From Gordionus sp. m RMFG-2023 (taxonomy: Eukaryota; Nematomorpha; Gordioida; Chordodea; Parachordodidae): a stretch of 64,000 bases of DNA. Numbering within the stretch: the first letter of the stretch is position 1; every line of letters starts with the position of its first letter. This document shows, one piece after another, positions 1 to 12,299 of this stretch. The notes beneath the pieces were generated by a model that was not told the origin of the DNA, did not search any database, and saw only the letters and a list, made by a program, of their open reading frames with translations. A program made the position numbers and the translations under genes. The stretch is from positions 22,802,508 through 22,866,507 of the forward strand of contig NC_088776.1 of NCBI RefSeq assembly GCF_954871325.1, written 5' to 3'.

Positions 1-136
1 GTTGATCGCAGCGATCTTTAAAGATCTTACACAAAATTTTTAAAAAATAAAACATCTTCAAAGATCTTGCTCAAATTTTTGAGCTGAGCTAGATCTCGCT
101 CAAAAATCTTCAAAGAAGATCTTTTGTACAACTCTG
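1..136. mobile_element. End of a hAT-type MITE, cut by the window edge
   Basis: The stretch ends in TACAACTCTG, the reverse complement of CAGAGTTGTA, which resembles the hAT termini seen elsewhere in this window (CAGAGTTGTTAAA at 41.3 and 45.6 kb). It is built of repeated AAGATCTT and GAGATCT motifs that make it strongly self-complementary. The other end and its target duplication lie outside the window. Confidence 0.45.
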
Positions 137-1945
137 TTTTTAAATATTGATCCAGTGGCAGTTGGATATAAAAAAATATTATATCATTCTATAACCGTCT
201 TTGGTAGTAGCTAGCATTAGCCCCAGTTATATGTATATATATCAAATGTTAACTGACTTCAAAAACATTAACTTATCAATTGAGTCATAACTCTTTATTT
301 CATAACATAAAATTTTTTAGTTCATAATATTTTTTGAGAAACATATTTTTATAATTGAATTAAAAAGTTGTGTAATACATTATTATTAGAAATCATAGTA
401 GTTTAATTATTATGAAGCAAAATTTATATTTTAAAACAAAATACCAGGGACCTACATAACTCTGAGTAAAGTCATGGAATAGGGATGGATCAATATATTC
501 AAAAACCTTCAGGCCTAAAAAATGATTAAAATTATATGGAAATGGATAACTGATATTTCTATTAATAGATATTATACAATTAGTTATAATTCCTTAGTTG
601 AGTATTAGTGTTCTATATGCATTTAAAAAAATTATTTTATATTTTTAATAAAAGATCAGAATATAATAAAGCAAATGGGGGATTATTCTAAATATTCCTG
701 TTATGAAAGAATATACTCCTGAAGAATTCATTTATTGAATTGAAAACTATAATACTCTCAATACAAACAAGTAAAAAATTAAGTTATACAAAAAAACGAA
801 TATGACCCATGATTATGGTAGAGAAATTTTGGAACAGAATGATTAAAAAATGAAGGCTAAATAATATATTATTTTGTTTTTTAGATATTTTATCTTTTAA
901 AATTCTATTTAACCGTTTTAAAATTTTTAATAGACAATGTTATTTTTGACATTATGTTGCCGTGAAACAAATCAATAAAAAATTTATCAACCAAGCCTTA
1001 TAAATGCATGTAACCCAGTTTAAACTTATATTTTAACTCTTTTACAGATGATTAATAATCAGTTCTGACTGATATATATTAGTAATTATTTTTGTATATT
1101 GCTCTTAGACAGTAAGAGTTAAACAAGTTAGCATATGGAAGTGTCCCTAGTCATAAAATTTATTCCTTCTCCTAATATAAGAGAATTTGCAAAATTTCTG
1201 CTCAATATTATTTTTACACTATATTGATACTATTATTAAAAATATTTTCTTTATATAAATCTACACTAACAAAAAGATTTGAACAAGTTTTTAAAGGTTC
1301 AAATCAATGATAATATTATTTTTATGAACTGAATCATTATTTTTATCTGAACCTAAACGAATATTTGTTACGGTTTAGATTCCTGGTATTGATGTAATGT
1401 AATGAAATCATATTAATGGTTAAATAAAGATTAATGATAGGAATGTTCAAAAACCCCACTATTTTAGTCAGAAATCCCTGATAATTACAAATTGGATCAA
1501 AATATTTAATAATTTGGATCAAAATTTTTAACATAATTGAATTTGATAAGTTAAAAAGATTTAAATTAATTTTTTAGGACTATCACAATTATAAAAAAAA
1601 TGGCTTTTAAAACCTTATTGATGATATAAAGTGTTTCTTGTAGGCAATTGGAATTCTTTCTAAATATTTTAAAATGTTTAATGTTAACCAAATAAATGAC
1701 ATTATTATCAACCAATTTTTTCTAAAATAATTATTTTTAGAATATATACAATTAAAAAAATATATTAAGATATTACAATTATTTGTTTAATAAACAAACC
1801 CAATAATTAATCAGATTTATAAGAATATTATTAAGAGATACACTTAGACCTATTAAAAATTATCAAATATTTGTTTGAAAATTTATGCTTATAACTAAAA
1901 TTATTTGATTTAAAAAACATAATTTATTTTTACATATATTTGAAT
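137..1945. other. AT-rich stretch without a recognisable gene
   Basis: No open frame resembles a known protein on either strand and no element end with a target duplication was found. The sequence is almost entirely A and T with short homopolymer runs. Confidence 0.5.
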
Positions 1946-2313
1946 TAGAGATCTGCAAAAGGCCCAACCCATACCTATTCAGGCTGGGCCTATTTTTTAA
2001 ATAAAATTTTGGCCAGATCAGGTTTTGCAAATTTTTTTAAATATATCATCTAAATTTATTAATTTTATGTTGAATTTTTTAGGTAAAATAAAAATATTTG
2101 ATTTTATATATAGAAACTAGACACCAAGTATATAATATATATTTTTAAAAAATTAAATTCTATATTTAAATAAATTAGGGGAAGGCCAATTTTAAAAAAT
2201 TCTCTAGTTCTGGTCAAGCCAGCAAAACCTTTTAAAAAATTTTGGGTTGGGCCATGCTGGTATAGCATTTTAACAGGCCAGGCTTGAAAAATTAGGTCTA
2301 ATGCAGATCACTA
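1946..2313. mobile_element. hAT-type MITE with GGCC-rich ends (TAGAGATCTGCA family)
   Basis: The element begins TAGAGATCTGCA and ends TGCAGATCACTA, an imperfect 12-bp terminal inverted repeat. It is flanked on both sides by the identical 8-bp duplication ATTTGAAT, the length expected for hAT transposition. Inside each end are GC-rich patches (GGCCCAACCC, TTGGGTTGGGCC) around an AT-rich centre. It encodes nothing and must have been moved in trans. Related copies lie at 21.2 and 59.6 kb. Confidence 0.85.
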
Positions 2314-2321
2314 ATTTGAAT

Positions 2322-2990
2322 CATTCATTATTTCCTAAACCAGCAAGATTATTCTATAAGGGCTCTATGCATTTTATAAACATATATATGATAATCAAAA
2401 ATTGTATCTTTTTACTAAATAAAATATAAGAAAAATTATTTTTTTAAAATACCCATTTATAAATAATATACTAAATTATTTGATTTAAAAATCTAGAAAT
2501 CATCTATTTCTGTATTAGGTTCAATTTTGCAGGTCTAAAAAGTTGATATCAATACTCAATAATAATCTAAAAAATTCCTAAATTCTTTTTTAGTCAACTT
2601 ATGCTATTAATTTATAAAAAAATTCTTATATGAGAACAAAGAAATGTACTGTTAATTTTTATATCTTTTAATTTCATGAATTATATTTATATATCTTTGC
2701 TTTTTCAACAAATATAATAAATTACTATTGATATCAGTATTGTGTATCATCAGATACCATGATTGTATTGGTATCAGTTAAAAAAATTGTTATCATTGTA
2801 TCTCTGATAGAATTTAATTGAGTGCAAAATAAGTATAAAGTTTTCTGGGAATAAAATTTTTGTTAAGATTCTTTTTATAGGTATGTACTTGCTTTATTTT
2901 GCTTCGATTATGTATTATTATATAATTACAAATAATTTTTTTTGATAAAACAAAATTAATTTGTAAACTGAATATTTTAAAATCAATAAT
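2322..2990. other. AT-rich spacer downstream of RPL15
   Basis: No gene is visible. Around 2730-2815 there are several GATATCAG/GGTATC words of the kind found at the ends of the GATATCGG-type element in NCLN intron 6, so an old copy of that family may be present. The part next to the RPL15 stop codon should hold its 3' UTR. Confidence 0.4.
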
Positions 2991-3690
2991 TTAACGATAT
3001 CTTCTAAGCTGCAGTGTATTTTGTCGTTTCCAATAAGCTTTTCTTGATCCACCTTTTGTTTTATTAAATTTATGGCCTTTACCCAATCCTCGAGATTTCT
3101 TCCCAGCAGAAGTAAGGCCTCTAAGTTCTCTATGTTTGTGAACTGGTTTTGCTATCCAACTCATTTTTGGATCTCTTCTAAGCGCTTTGTGCATTGGATC
3201 GACCAAGATAACTTCATAGAATTTGAAAGTAGAATCTTGACTTACCCAATATGAATTAAGTACCCTTAAAGCTCCACATCTACGACCTGCTCTTTCCTAT
3301 AAGTATATCTAATACACTATATTTAAATTTTAAAAACTTCCGCTAACGATTGGTGATTTCGTTGCCATTTCAACTGATTAACTCCTTGATTTGCAGGTTT
3401 TCCGTTTGTATTACCCTTGGGAACTTGTCTTTTACGACCACCTCTTCTTATTCTTACACGATATAAAAGGTAGCCTTAAAAAGAATTTATATAAATGTAA
3501 ATGAAAACAATCATTTACCTTGTTTAGCTTTATAACCTAACCTTCTAGCTTTCTCGGGTCTAGTTGGATGAGGAATTCGATGAATGGTATTCAATTGTCT
3601 GTATTGCCAACAACGAATTCTTAATAAAAATCGCATTACATCAGATTGTTTTTTTCTCCATATCTCTTGAATGTATCGATAAGCTCCCAT
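2991..3690 (-). CDS. RPL15: Large ribosomal subunit protein eL15 (RPL15)
   Basis: Structural protein of the 60S ribosomal subunit that binds 28S rRNA. Three exons on the minus strand: 3690-3519, 3474-3338 and 3296-2991. Joined, they give 615 bp, or 204 residues, the length of the human protein. The start is the conserved MGAY; other signatures are [69 protein letters not shown] and the C-terminal NTLQLRRYR. Both introns are tiny (44 and 41 bp), start with GTAAAT and GTTTTT and end in AAG and TAG. All phases agree and there is no stop or frameshift, so it looks functional. QYRQL and NTLQL are typical of animals rather than fungi (EYRQ, NTLSL). The mid-protein [10 protein letters not shown] stretch is unusually divergent. 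Confidence 0.97.
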
Positions 3691-4985
3691 TTTTACCGTA
3701 TGTTTTACCTATGGAGCTGAAACGTGGTTCAATAAGTAAGCTAAATCCGTATATTGAAATCAAAAATAAATATTATTTAAATCTAATAAAATAGAATTTA
3801 AAAAATATATATAAAATATACAATCTTTATACACAATATTTTAGAAATCTATTTTATTACCTTATTCTAACATATATATTTAAAAACTAAATGGCAATAT
3901 AACAACATATAACTGTTAGTGTAAGTCAAAAAGATATAATACTATTATAATACATATTTTCCCTCTAATTTCCAAAATTTTATTTGATTTCATATACTAT
4001 TATAAACTCTATAAAAGGCTTAACTTAATATTATACTTTTATTATCCTATACATCTTTATTTTACTTCAAATTCATTTGGGCAATAACTCTTTATTAAAT
4101 TCTTAATTTAAAAAAAAAAATTTTATTATATTGAATTTATACATTTTTCTTATAGCATAACCTTGTTAAAGAAAATGTTTTTATTATATTATTTTGTAAA
4201 ACTGATATTATATTGTTTTGCAAAATTGATATTCTAATTCTTAATTTATTATTTGCATTATGAAAATTAATATTGCTTTGAAGTTACTCACTTATTGCTT
4301 AAAAGATAGGTATAAATTAAATTCTTAAACTTCTCTACCAGTCTACTACCTCAATATTAAAAGTCAGGACCTTTATTTATCGCACTTTTATTTGGTTTTA
4401 TGAATGGCCTGAATTGGAGAGAAAAGTTATTTTAACGCTGCATGATTTTTCTAGGGTGTTGGTAAAATATTTATCATTAAAAAATTTAATTTTTGACAAA
4501 ATTATAATATTTTTTTTTAGTTCTATAGTTTTGATAATAGAGTCACTATGGGGAGGTTGGGGAGTACGTTGAGGCTTGAACCCCCTCAAAATATGAATTT
4601 TTTTTATTTATATTAAATATAATTGTGATGTAATTTTGGATAATAATTTTGATATTTAAATACTAGACTATGAAAATATATTTTTTTTAATAAAAAATAT
4701 TAGAGGCATAAATGCATTTTGTGTTTTTTCTCCTGATGTTATTCATTTGTTATTAAAAGTTGCGTTTGCAAATTATTTCCTTTTTCTAATATAGATAATT
4801 ATATACAAAATTATCTCCGTAATAATCAGAAATCCTAAAATATACAAACAGAGAAAAGTATACTATTTTTTGTGCAGCTTTTTTTATTATGATACTTTGG
4901 ATTTTCGTCATTTTTGTATTCACATATTTTCCAGACCACTTTATAGGAATTTAGGATTTTGAAAATGATTTAATGCTCGCTAAAT
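3691..4985. other. Upstream region of RPL15, no gene seen
   Basis: Bases just before the RPL15 start (3691-3735) contain two AG dinucleotides after a pyrimidine stretch on the minus strand, so a 5' UTR splice acceptor is possible. The rest is AT-rich with no frame that resembles a known protein. Antisense reading frames over the first RPL15 exon are shadows. Confidence 0.4.
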
Positions 4986-6207
4986 GTGTAAACCATATAT
5001 TTAAAGGGTAATCCGTGATTCCTTTGCATATTTGATTTTGGGTTAAACATTAAGCTGTCGGGACATACATAAATGTACTTATTTGAGTGCCGCCAAGAAA
5101 GAATAATTGACTCTTTTGTATCAAGTGAAGACTTTGATGTCTCGTAAAATAAAATTTGCTAGTAAGAAAAATCCAACATTGTTTTATGAGAACTGTATAT
5201 ATATATATTAACTTTAAAAAACTAGATTCAGGTTTAAAATATTTAATATCCTTAAAACCCAAAGAGTGTAACTTAATTGTTCCTTTATTTTTTAAAGTTT
5301 AAATAGCGTTTATAGTATGTAAAGACCCTTTTAGCAGAGGTTTAATGCCTGAATATAAATATTAATTGTAAATAATAGCCTAGGGAATTATATCTTAGTC
5401 AAACTCGAAATATTTATAATAATTTTGAATAGGAGCTCGATTGTATTTATTCTCATGTTTTGATTTATGTTCTAGACATATCAGGTATAAATCGGATAAA
5501 CAATCTGCACTGTTAAACTGTACATGTTCGTTCCTTACTGATATTTTCATGGAAGGCAGGTAAAGAGAAACCAAAAAATATATTTTAAAATCTTTTATTT
5601 AATTTATCATTTTTTTATTACTATTACTACTACTAAATATATTGAAAATTTTACAACTATATATATTAAATACTATTTACATATATACAATTTAAGGTTA
5701 ATTTTTAACAAATTCGTCCTTAAATTAAATTAACATTTACGAAAATTAAGAAAATATAAAAGGTCATTAAATAAATTTAAAAGAAAGAATTTTTACAAAA
5801 AGGTTATTAATTACAAAGTAAAAAATATGCAAAATTTATATATTAACACTTACTATCCAGAAAAATTCTAGAACAGCTATCTCATATTCAGAATGAAATG
5901 GTATATCCTAATTTAAAGGTTTACTAGCATTAGAAAAATTATTTTGATACGGGGGTAATAATATTCTGCCCTATAGACCTTATAATTTAGATTTTCTCCA
6001 ATCAAATGTTACATATTCATATGATATTTTGAAACCTTGAGTTGCGGCCAAACGATAACCATTAAATCTGCGTTTGTGAACAATATATATTTCGATAAAA
6101 GTACTAAATTTAATGCTGGAAACATAAGTTAAACTTCCAGTTAATTTTTGTTTGTTTTCTCTTAGCCCTTTATAAGAAAAATTACGCCATAATTTGGATG
6201 CAACAAG
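4986..6207 (-). other. Unidentified exon-like stretches, possible host gene
   Basis: Three minus-strand frames read like protein but match no family I recognise. The first, 6207-5980, follows an AATTAG acceptor and gives 75 residues, including FSTFIEIYIVHKRRFNGYRL, before a stop. The second lies at about 5560-5395 and includes NSADCLSDLYLICLEHKSKH. The third, 5158-4994, follows a TTACTAG acceptor and gives 55 residues in phase 0, including ILSWRHSNKYIYVCPDSLMF, up to a possible GTTTAC donor. Amino-acid composition is balanced, unlike the Phe/Lys/Ile-rich noise of the flanks. They may be exons of one host gene, or relics of a transposon I cannot name. No function is proposed. Confidence 0.3.
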
Positions 6208-6863
6208 CTAATTCTTTAGTCATTCTCTCTAGGGATCCACATTTTATATAAAACTCTCACATTATCATTGATCAAAACATCATCATGTTTAATTTTTTTT
6301 TATATTTACAGGTGCCATCAATGCTGGACAAGATTTACATTTTCTATTTTTCTGAGCGCTAGTTCTGATGTTGAGTTTATGTAACTTGATATATAGTTTT
6401 ATATCTATTAGCGATTCTCTCAATTCATTTTTACATCTTAATACAATGTGTCTGTTATATTTTAAGAATTTATAAATTAAAATATTATATATTTTGGTTA
6501 TTGAATAGTATTATGTTTTAATTTATGTAACGCGCATTCATTTAACTTATTCAAATTATATTTTTATTTTAGTTTTATTTTTCGTTTTATAACTTAACCT
6601 TTTAATATTATATTCTAATTTTAGTTTGTAAAAAATATAAATACAAGATTAAAAAAGTAATAAAATGAACATTTTTAAACATTCCTTAGTTAAAACAAGT
6701 GTCTCGAGGACTTCTTTCTTTAGTGTCGATTATCTTGATTTGATGTAAGCATTGATACATGGGTATTATCCTTGGAAATTTTAGATCTGTAAAAGAGATT
6801 AGGTAAATTCTTGTGAAAAAATTCAATTGACCCTTAAATAAATTTATCGCATATTGTACCCGG
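6208..6863. other. Spacer left of the Ginger element
   Basis: AT-rich with no recognisable gene. The last bases read ACCCGG; CCGG forms the left target duplication of the neighbouring element. Confidence 0.4.
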
Positions 6864-7274
6864 TGTAGCGTGATTAATTAACTCCCCTTATCACATACCT
6901 CTGAGTTAAGAAATCACTATGATAGATTAACTCCCCCTTTGATAAATAGTGTTTTGGAGGTAGTTGATTAATAACAAAGATCTTTATTACAATGTAAATT
7001 GATGGGGGGAGTTATATGATCATGCAGTTTTTTTTAATATTACTTAAATTTTTATAAAATTTTCGATATTAAATTTGATTTTCTAATTTAAATTTTGAAT
7101 CGAATTTTTATTTTATTTATCTAATTTGTGAAATCAAACATCCTATTCAAAAAGTAACTTGTTCATGCAAAAAGTGAAATATTTTATTATTTTAATATAA
7201 AAATATTAAATAGAGAATCTCCATGTTATCAATGATATTTATAATTACCTAAAATGCAAAACCTACCCAACCTC

Positions 7275-8985
7275 CTATGTCGGCGATCATGGCTTAAAAA
7301 GAAACCTTAGAGTCAAATGTGCCAAGTTTTTCTTAGAGAATGACAAATTATACCATCACCTACATAATGCTGAAGTTATCTCACTCTTTAGCCAACAACA
7401 AAAACTTTTAATCTCATTCCATGGAGGATGTGAGACAAATCTCACAGAAATGTCATTATCTGGTCACTTTGTAATCAACAAGACATATGATAAACTAGTT
7501 GAAAGGTATATTTACACTATTTATAACATAATTTTATAAACTGGTTTAAATATTGTTTTAAATTTTTATGAATATTACTGATAAATTCCACAATTTATAA
7601 GTTAGGATACAGTACTCAATATAAAATTCTCTTTCAATTAATAGAATATTGTTTAAAATATCGCTTAAATTTAGTCTGATATCACCCAAATAGCTTGCAA
7701 CACTTCTAAAATGTACTTTAACATAATCAGGGGAAGTAAATATTGCTCAGTTTTAACCTGATATGACCCAAAAAGCTTGCACAACTTTTAGAAAGAATTT
7801 ATAACTTTAAAAACTTATACATCAAGCAGTACCAATATACTCAGCTCTTTCAATTGATAGGAAAAATTTTTTAAATTTAATATTTAACAAATTTCTTTTA
7901 ACATGATTAAAACTTTAAAAACAATATAGCATTTCATTTATGTCTTTTAGATATTGGTGGCAAGGAATGCGGCAAGATGTCATTGACTGTAAAATCATGC
8001 GACCTATTATAAAGATACAATTCCCTATTTGACAAAACAAGTTTGGAAATACAGTCTATTCCTATTCCATCTAAGGTATGGACACAAATAGGGGTAGACC
8101 TATGTTCATTGCCAGAGAGCATTGATGGGCTCAAATATATTGCGGTTTCTGTTGATTATTTTTCAAAATATATCGAATCACAGCCTATAAAGGATAAGAC
8201 AGCCCATTCAGTGACCCTCTTTTTATACTCACTGTTATGCAGGCATGGCAGAGTCAAGGTTGATGAAATTTTTATAATATAATGATATTTATCATATTTA
8301 TAGGTCCAAATTAATGATCAGGGGCGCGAGTTTGTAAACCAAGTGAGCAATGAATATCACAAACTCGTGGGAACCCAGCAGAGAGTGACAAGTGCCTACC
8401 ATCCTCAGGCTAATGGCATGGTAGAGAGAGCCAATCGTACTCTTCAAAATTCCCTTTTGAAGTGTAAAAAAGGCAATCAGAAAGATTGGCCTGGAGTTCT
8501 CCCTGGTATTGTATTTGCCTACAATACATCAAGGCATGAATCCTCCAAATTTACGCCGTATGAGATGATGTTTGGCAGGAAATCTTTACTGCCCTGTGAG
8601 GTATGATATATATATATATATCATTATTTGTATAAAATTATTATACATAATATTTATTTTTTTTATTTAAGGATGATTTGACGATCTTTCTGATACAGAT
8701 TATGACTGCTATTTCCAAAGAAGGGCAGACTATATGAAAGGCATATTCAAGATGCTACAAAAAATATTATAAAGGCTCAGCTTAAGCAGCAACGAGATTA
8801 TAAAACTAGTAATGCTGCTAAGAATGCACTTTATCACATAAATGATAAAGTGCATGTGTGGAATAATCGTCGGGCTGACAGGAAAAGAAAGAAAATGTTG
8901 CAGCCTTGGGTAGGTCCTTATACAATTGTTAAAATTGTTAATAGTAAATTTATTATTTTTTAACAAAATATTTATACATATTTAG
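7275..8985 (+). pseudogene. Ginger integrase: zinc region, DDE core, GPY/F module
   Basis: The core is readable from about 7950 to 8600: the first Asp in IGVDLCSLPE, the second in NDQGREF, and the catalytic Glu in QANGMVERANRT, followed by the WPGVLPGIVFAYNT helix typical of Ty3/Ginger integrases. A GPY/F module (LQPWVGPYTIVKIVN) lies near 8900. A 45-bp GT-AG intron (8259-8303) separates the first and second Asp regions, and another GT-AG intron follows about 8600. Upstream coding near 7310-7510 should be the zinc-binding part. The reading is interrupted and looks old. Confidence 0.75.
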
Positions 8986-9639
8986 GCAATGTAGAATTAT
9001 CCTCTTCAACAGGAAAATTTTTACATATTATAAGTAATTTTAAGCACTATATAGAGGGGAACAAAGGTATTATTTTTTAAATATATGAATATAACTTTTT
9101 TTAATGGTAAAGATAGTGTCAAAAAAGTTGCACATTGTGAAACTATAGAGGGTGTTCAAGATTAAGGTAATATCAATTTATTCATAAAATAATATTGAAC
9201 AAATAAATAAGTTTGTAGGCTTCTTAAAACTATAGTTGGAGAAGGTAAACAAATGCATTTGGGAAAAAGGAAAATATATTTTTAATTATTATATTTTCAT
9301 TTAGAGGAAGCACTATTTGAAGAAATGTCCTGTGGAATAAAAGTTTCAAGGAGAAAGTTTTATTTTTTAAAAATTGGAAAAATTTTATTTTTGATAAATC
9401 TAAAATTCTAGGGTTGGAAATTAGAAAGGAGGATACTAAAATAAAACGTGTCGAGAGAAAGGGTATAATATATAAAATTATTTAATAAATTTTTTTGGAT
9501 ACAGATACTTTTGGTGAAGATCCAATAATAGCTTTTAAAAGTATAGTGAGAGAGGAAGGATATATAGGTGTACAAGATCAGTGTAGTAATATTTTTTAAA
9601 AATATGTTATTATTTAATTATCAAATTTAGATGACGAAA

Positions 9640-10066
9640 TTATTGTGGAAGCAATAATACCAAAGAAAATTGGTGAACCTTTTCTGCCCACAACAAGTAA
9701 CTGGAAGGTATATCACTTAAACGGTCAATTTCAAAATAATTGGACGTTATCTTTTTTCACAACCGATCATATTGTGGGTGATGGGAACTGTTTTTTTAAG
9801 TTAGTATCTATATATAATATTTAATTATTTACCATGTTTATAGGTGTATAAGTCAAGAGATATCAAATAAACAGGAAAATTATAATTACCTTAGGGAGGA
9901 ATGCGTTCTTTTTATGAGGAGCGAAGATTTCAAATTGGAAATGGAAAAATTTATAGGATATCCTGGAGAGGAATACATAGTTAACAGAAGTGTTATGGGA
10001 AACGGTGTCTGGGCAACAGAGGTAGAAATATTATCTATGGCCACATTGTTACAACGAATATATTAA
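9640..10066 (+). pseudogene. OTU-like cysteine protease domain of the Ginger element
   Basis: The frame reads DHIVGDGNCFF followed, after a short intron, by CISQEISNKQENYNYLREEC and later GNGVWATEVEILSMATLLQ. This is the OTU pattern: Asp-Gly-Asn-Cys with the catalytic Cys, Phe-Arg/Lys next, and Trp-x-x-Glu-x-E/x-x-x-A-L further on. Ginger1 transposons are known to carry an OTU domain beside the integrase. Its role in transposition is unknown. This copy is probably inactive. Confidence 0.65.
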
Positions 10067-10849
10067 TCTATACCCATTATAAGTGGGCTTATTATTCGCC
10101 CATGAAATTTTTTAATAATATTTAAATATTTAAAGAAAATATTTATTTATGCAATGTAAATAACAATCATTTTGTTAAAATTATATCAATGTGATTATCT
10201 ATTCTAATATTTTTATTCCATTATATTTATTGCAATTTAGTTGAAAGATGATAATCGGTAAGTATCTTTTTGTTAAATGTTATTGTACTCTATATTTTTA
10301 TAAAAAGTACAATAGTTTGACATCCTTTTTATAAGTTGAATTCTATTCAATTGCAAATTTAAATTATATTTATTGCATTTTATATTTTTTTTAATACTTC
10401 ATCTTTTTCTTAAATGATATTCGATTGCTATTTTATTCAATATATTTATTGCATTTTATATTTTTTATTAATAGTTATTTTTATAAAAAAAAAACAACAA
10501 TAGCCATCTTTTTGATGAGTTAAGTCCTATTTAATTGCTAATTTATATTATATATCTTTTTATATTTTTTATTAATTAGATATTTTTCTAAAAAGTACGA
10601 TATTGAATCATTTGATGAATGAATGATATGTAATTTATGTTTAAATATGAATAAATTTAACCTAGTATATAGATTTTGATCAAACTTTTTTAAAATTAAG
10701 CTATGACATTTTCGACGTTAAATTATTTATAGGTATAAAAAATTTAAAAAGGTAGAGAATAAAACTTAGATGTTAATATAACTAAATATCAGAAATTAAT
10801 ATTATCTATCGCATAAATTTCAATATTAGAAAATTTTAATTATTTATCA

Positions 10850-11245
10850 CTCATAAGCGTCAATATGTTAAACATATAAACTTTAAGCATCACCTGTCAG
10901 TCATAAGTATTAATATATCAATATATAAATTTTTAACAATGCACGTAAGTCATAAATGTCAGTATTCCTTAATAATAGATATTTTTTAACATTACATGTC
11001 AGTCATAAATGTCAGTATTACTAAATAATAGAAACTATTAACATTACATGTCAGTCATAAATGTCAGTATTATTAAATTTTATAATGATATTTTAATAAA
11101 ATATTATTATAACGTCAATCATAAATGTCAGTATTACTAAAGTGAGTTAATTTAAATTTAAGTTAAAATATCACACTAAATTTTATAATGATATTTTATT
11201 ATAAGGTCAATCATAAATGTCAGTATTACTAAAGGGAGTTAATTT
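10850..11245. repeat. Subterminal tandem repeats of the Ginger element
   Basis: The words CAGTCATAAATGTCAGTATT recur at roughly 60-70 bp spacing up to the right end. Such arrays inside a transposon end often serve as transposase binding sites; that role is inferred. A second set with a period of about 110 bp (ATATTTATTGCATTTTATA) lies just before it, at about 10200-10620. Confidence 0.6.
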
Positions 11246-11276
11246 AAATTTAAGTTAAAATATCACGTTACACCGG

Positions 11277-11430
11277 GTCTGAGAATTTTTTTTTGAAACT
11301 TATCATGGGCTTGGAAAATTTTTTTTAACATTAGATATGAGCCGGGCTTTGGCCTAAAAAATTTTTTTACTGTGGTCCTGGGCCGGGCTTGGTCAAAATA
11401 TTAAGGCCAATGAAGGTCTCTGATTTAATT
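11277..11430. repeat. Relic of a GGGCC-rich MITE next to the Ginger insertion
   Basis: Short GC-rich blocks (CATGGGCTTGG, GAGCCGGGCTTTGG, CCTGGGCCGGGCTTGG) alternate with runs of T, and the piece ends in GAAGGTCTCTG, which resembles the TAGAGGTCTGCA-type end in reverse. The other half is not recognisable left of the Ginger element, so the copy was cut or has decayed. Confidence 0.5.
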
Positions 11431-11509
11431 AGACGAAGGTCGCTTAAACAAAATCAGATGCTTTATCATGATTGCCAATACTCAATCTATACCTATATCT
11501 ATATTATAA

Positions 11510-11605
11510 TTTTCCGATGTTTTCACTATGTCATCGATACGTCTGTCATCGCTACGTCATGTGATAGCTACGTCATGTAATAGCTACGTCATGTCATCGG
11601 TACGT
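11510..11605. repeat. CTACGTCATG short tandem array near a Helitron 5' end
   Basis: Variants of AGCTACGTCATGTAAT and CATCGATACGT recur about every 17-18 bases and end in CATCGGTACGTATTTATTT. The same closing word follows the second 5' end at 14.72 kb with fewer repeat units, so the array varies between copies of this element. Confidence 0.55.
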
Positions 11606-12299
11606 ATTTATTTATTTTTGTAGGAATCATCTATTTTATGAAACGATAAAGTATCTTGAGAAGAAATTCCTTACAAACACAAAACTTAACATCCACTATC
11701 AAAAGCCAAGAACGCACAACGCAAATGAAAAGCAACTATTTCATGAAAACTAAAGGTAAAAAAATCCATCCAGTAAATGTATATTTTTAATTTTAAAAAA
11801 TTTTAAATTTCTCTTAAAGACAAGTTAGAAATTTATTCCTTTAATATTCCATGGCTCTTAAATAAAATAACTATTCTCAGAAAAATTATAGAAGATAGTA
11901 ATGATAAAAATTTAGAGAAGAAATTTTTTACAGACATAACAGCCAAGAAAGCACGACGCCAATGAAAAGCAACTATCTTCAAAACTTAAGATATAATATT
12001 TTTAATTTTCTTTCCATAATAAAATTAATTTAAAATGTCAAACAAGTTACAAATTTATTCCTTTAATACTGCAGGCTCTTAAATAAAATAACTATTCTCA
12101 GAAAAATCATAGGAGATAGTAATATTAAAATTCGAATGACTCAATATGTTAAATGATAATATCATAAAAAAAACATAGAGGATATACTATTCTTACTTCA
12201 GGTAGTCCGCTGTAAATCATTCTAAAAATTACAAATTCATTCTTCAAACAAAAAAATAACAACTATTATGACTTTTTTAAACACAGTTCCTCATATAAA

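Larger units (their letters stand above)
6864..11272 (+). mobile_element. Ginger-type DNA transposon (integrase + OTU domain)
   Basis: Cut-and-paste DNA transposon with a retrovirus-like DDE integrase. The left end is TGTAGCGTGAT and the right end ATCACGTTACA: an 11-bp inverted repeat with one mismatch, in the TGT...ACA form expected of Ginger. The 4-bp sequence CCGG lies directly outside both ends and is the likely target duplication. The plus strand codes in order for a zinc-binding region, the integrase core, a GPY/F module and an OTU-like domain, over several short exons. No LTRs, capsid or reverse transcriptase were found, which argues against a Ty3 element. The right 1.2 kb is noncoding and repetitive. 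The coding part looks degraded, with several interruptions, so this is probably an inactive fossil. It landed in or beside a GC-rich-ended MITE relic. Confidence 0.8.

Noticed and set aside
2991-3690. Processed RPL15 pseudogene
   Set aside because: It has two introns in phase and no disabling change, so it is a genuine gene.
3564-3794. 76-codon plus-strand frame
   Set aside because: Antisense shadow of the first RPL15 exon.
7275-8985. Ty3/gypsy LTR retrotransposon
   Set aside because: The integrase and GPY/F module fit, but there are no LTRs, reverse transcriptase or capsid, while terminal inverted repeats, CCGG flanks and an OTU domain fit Ginger.
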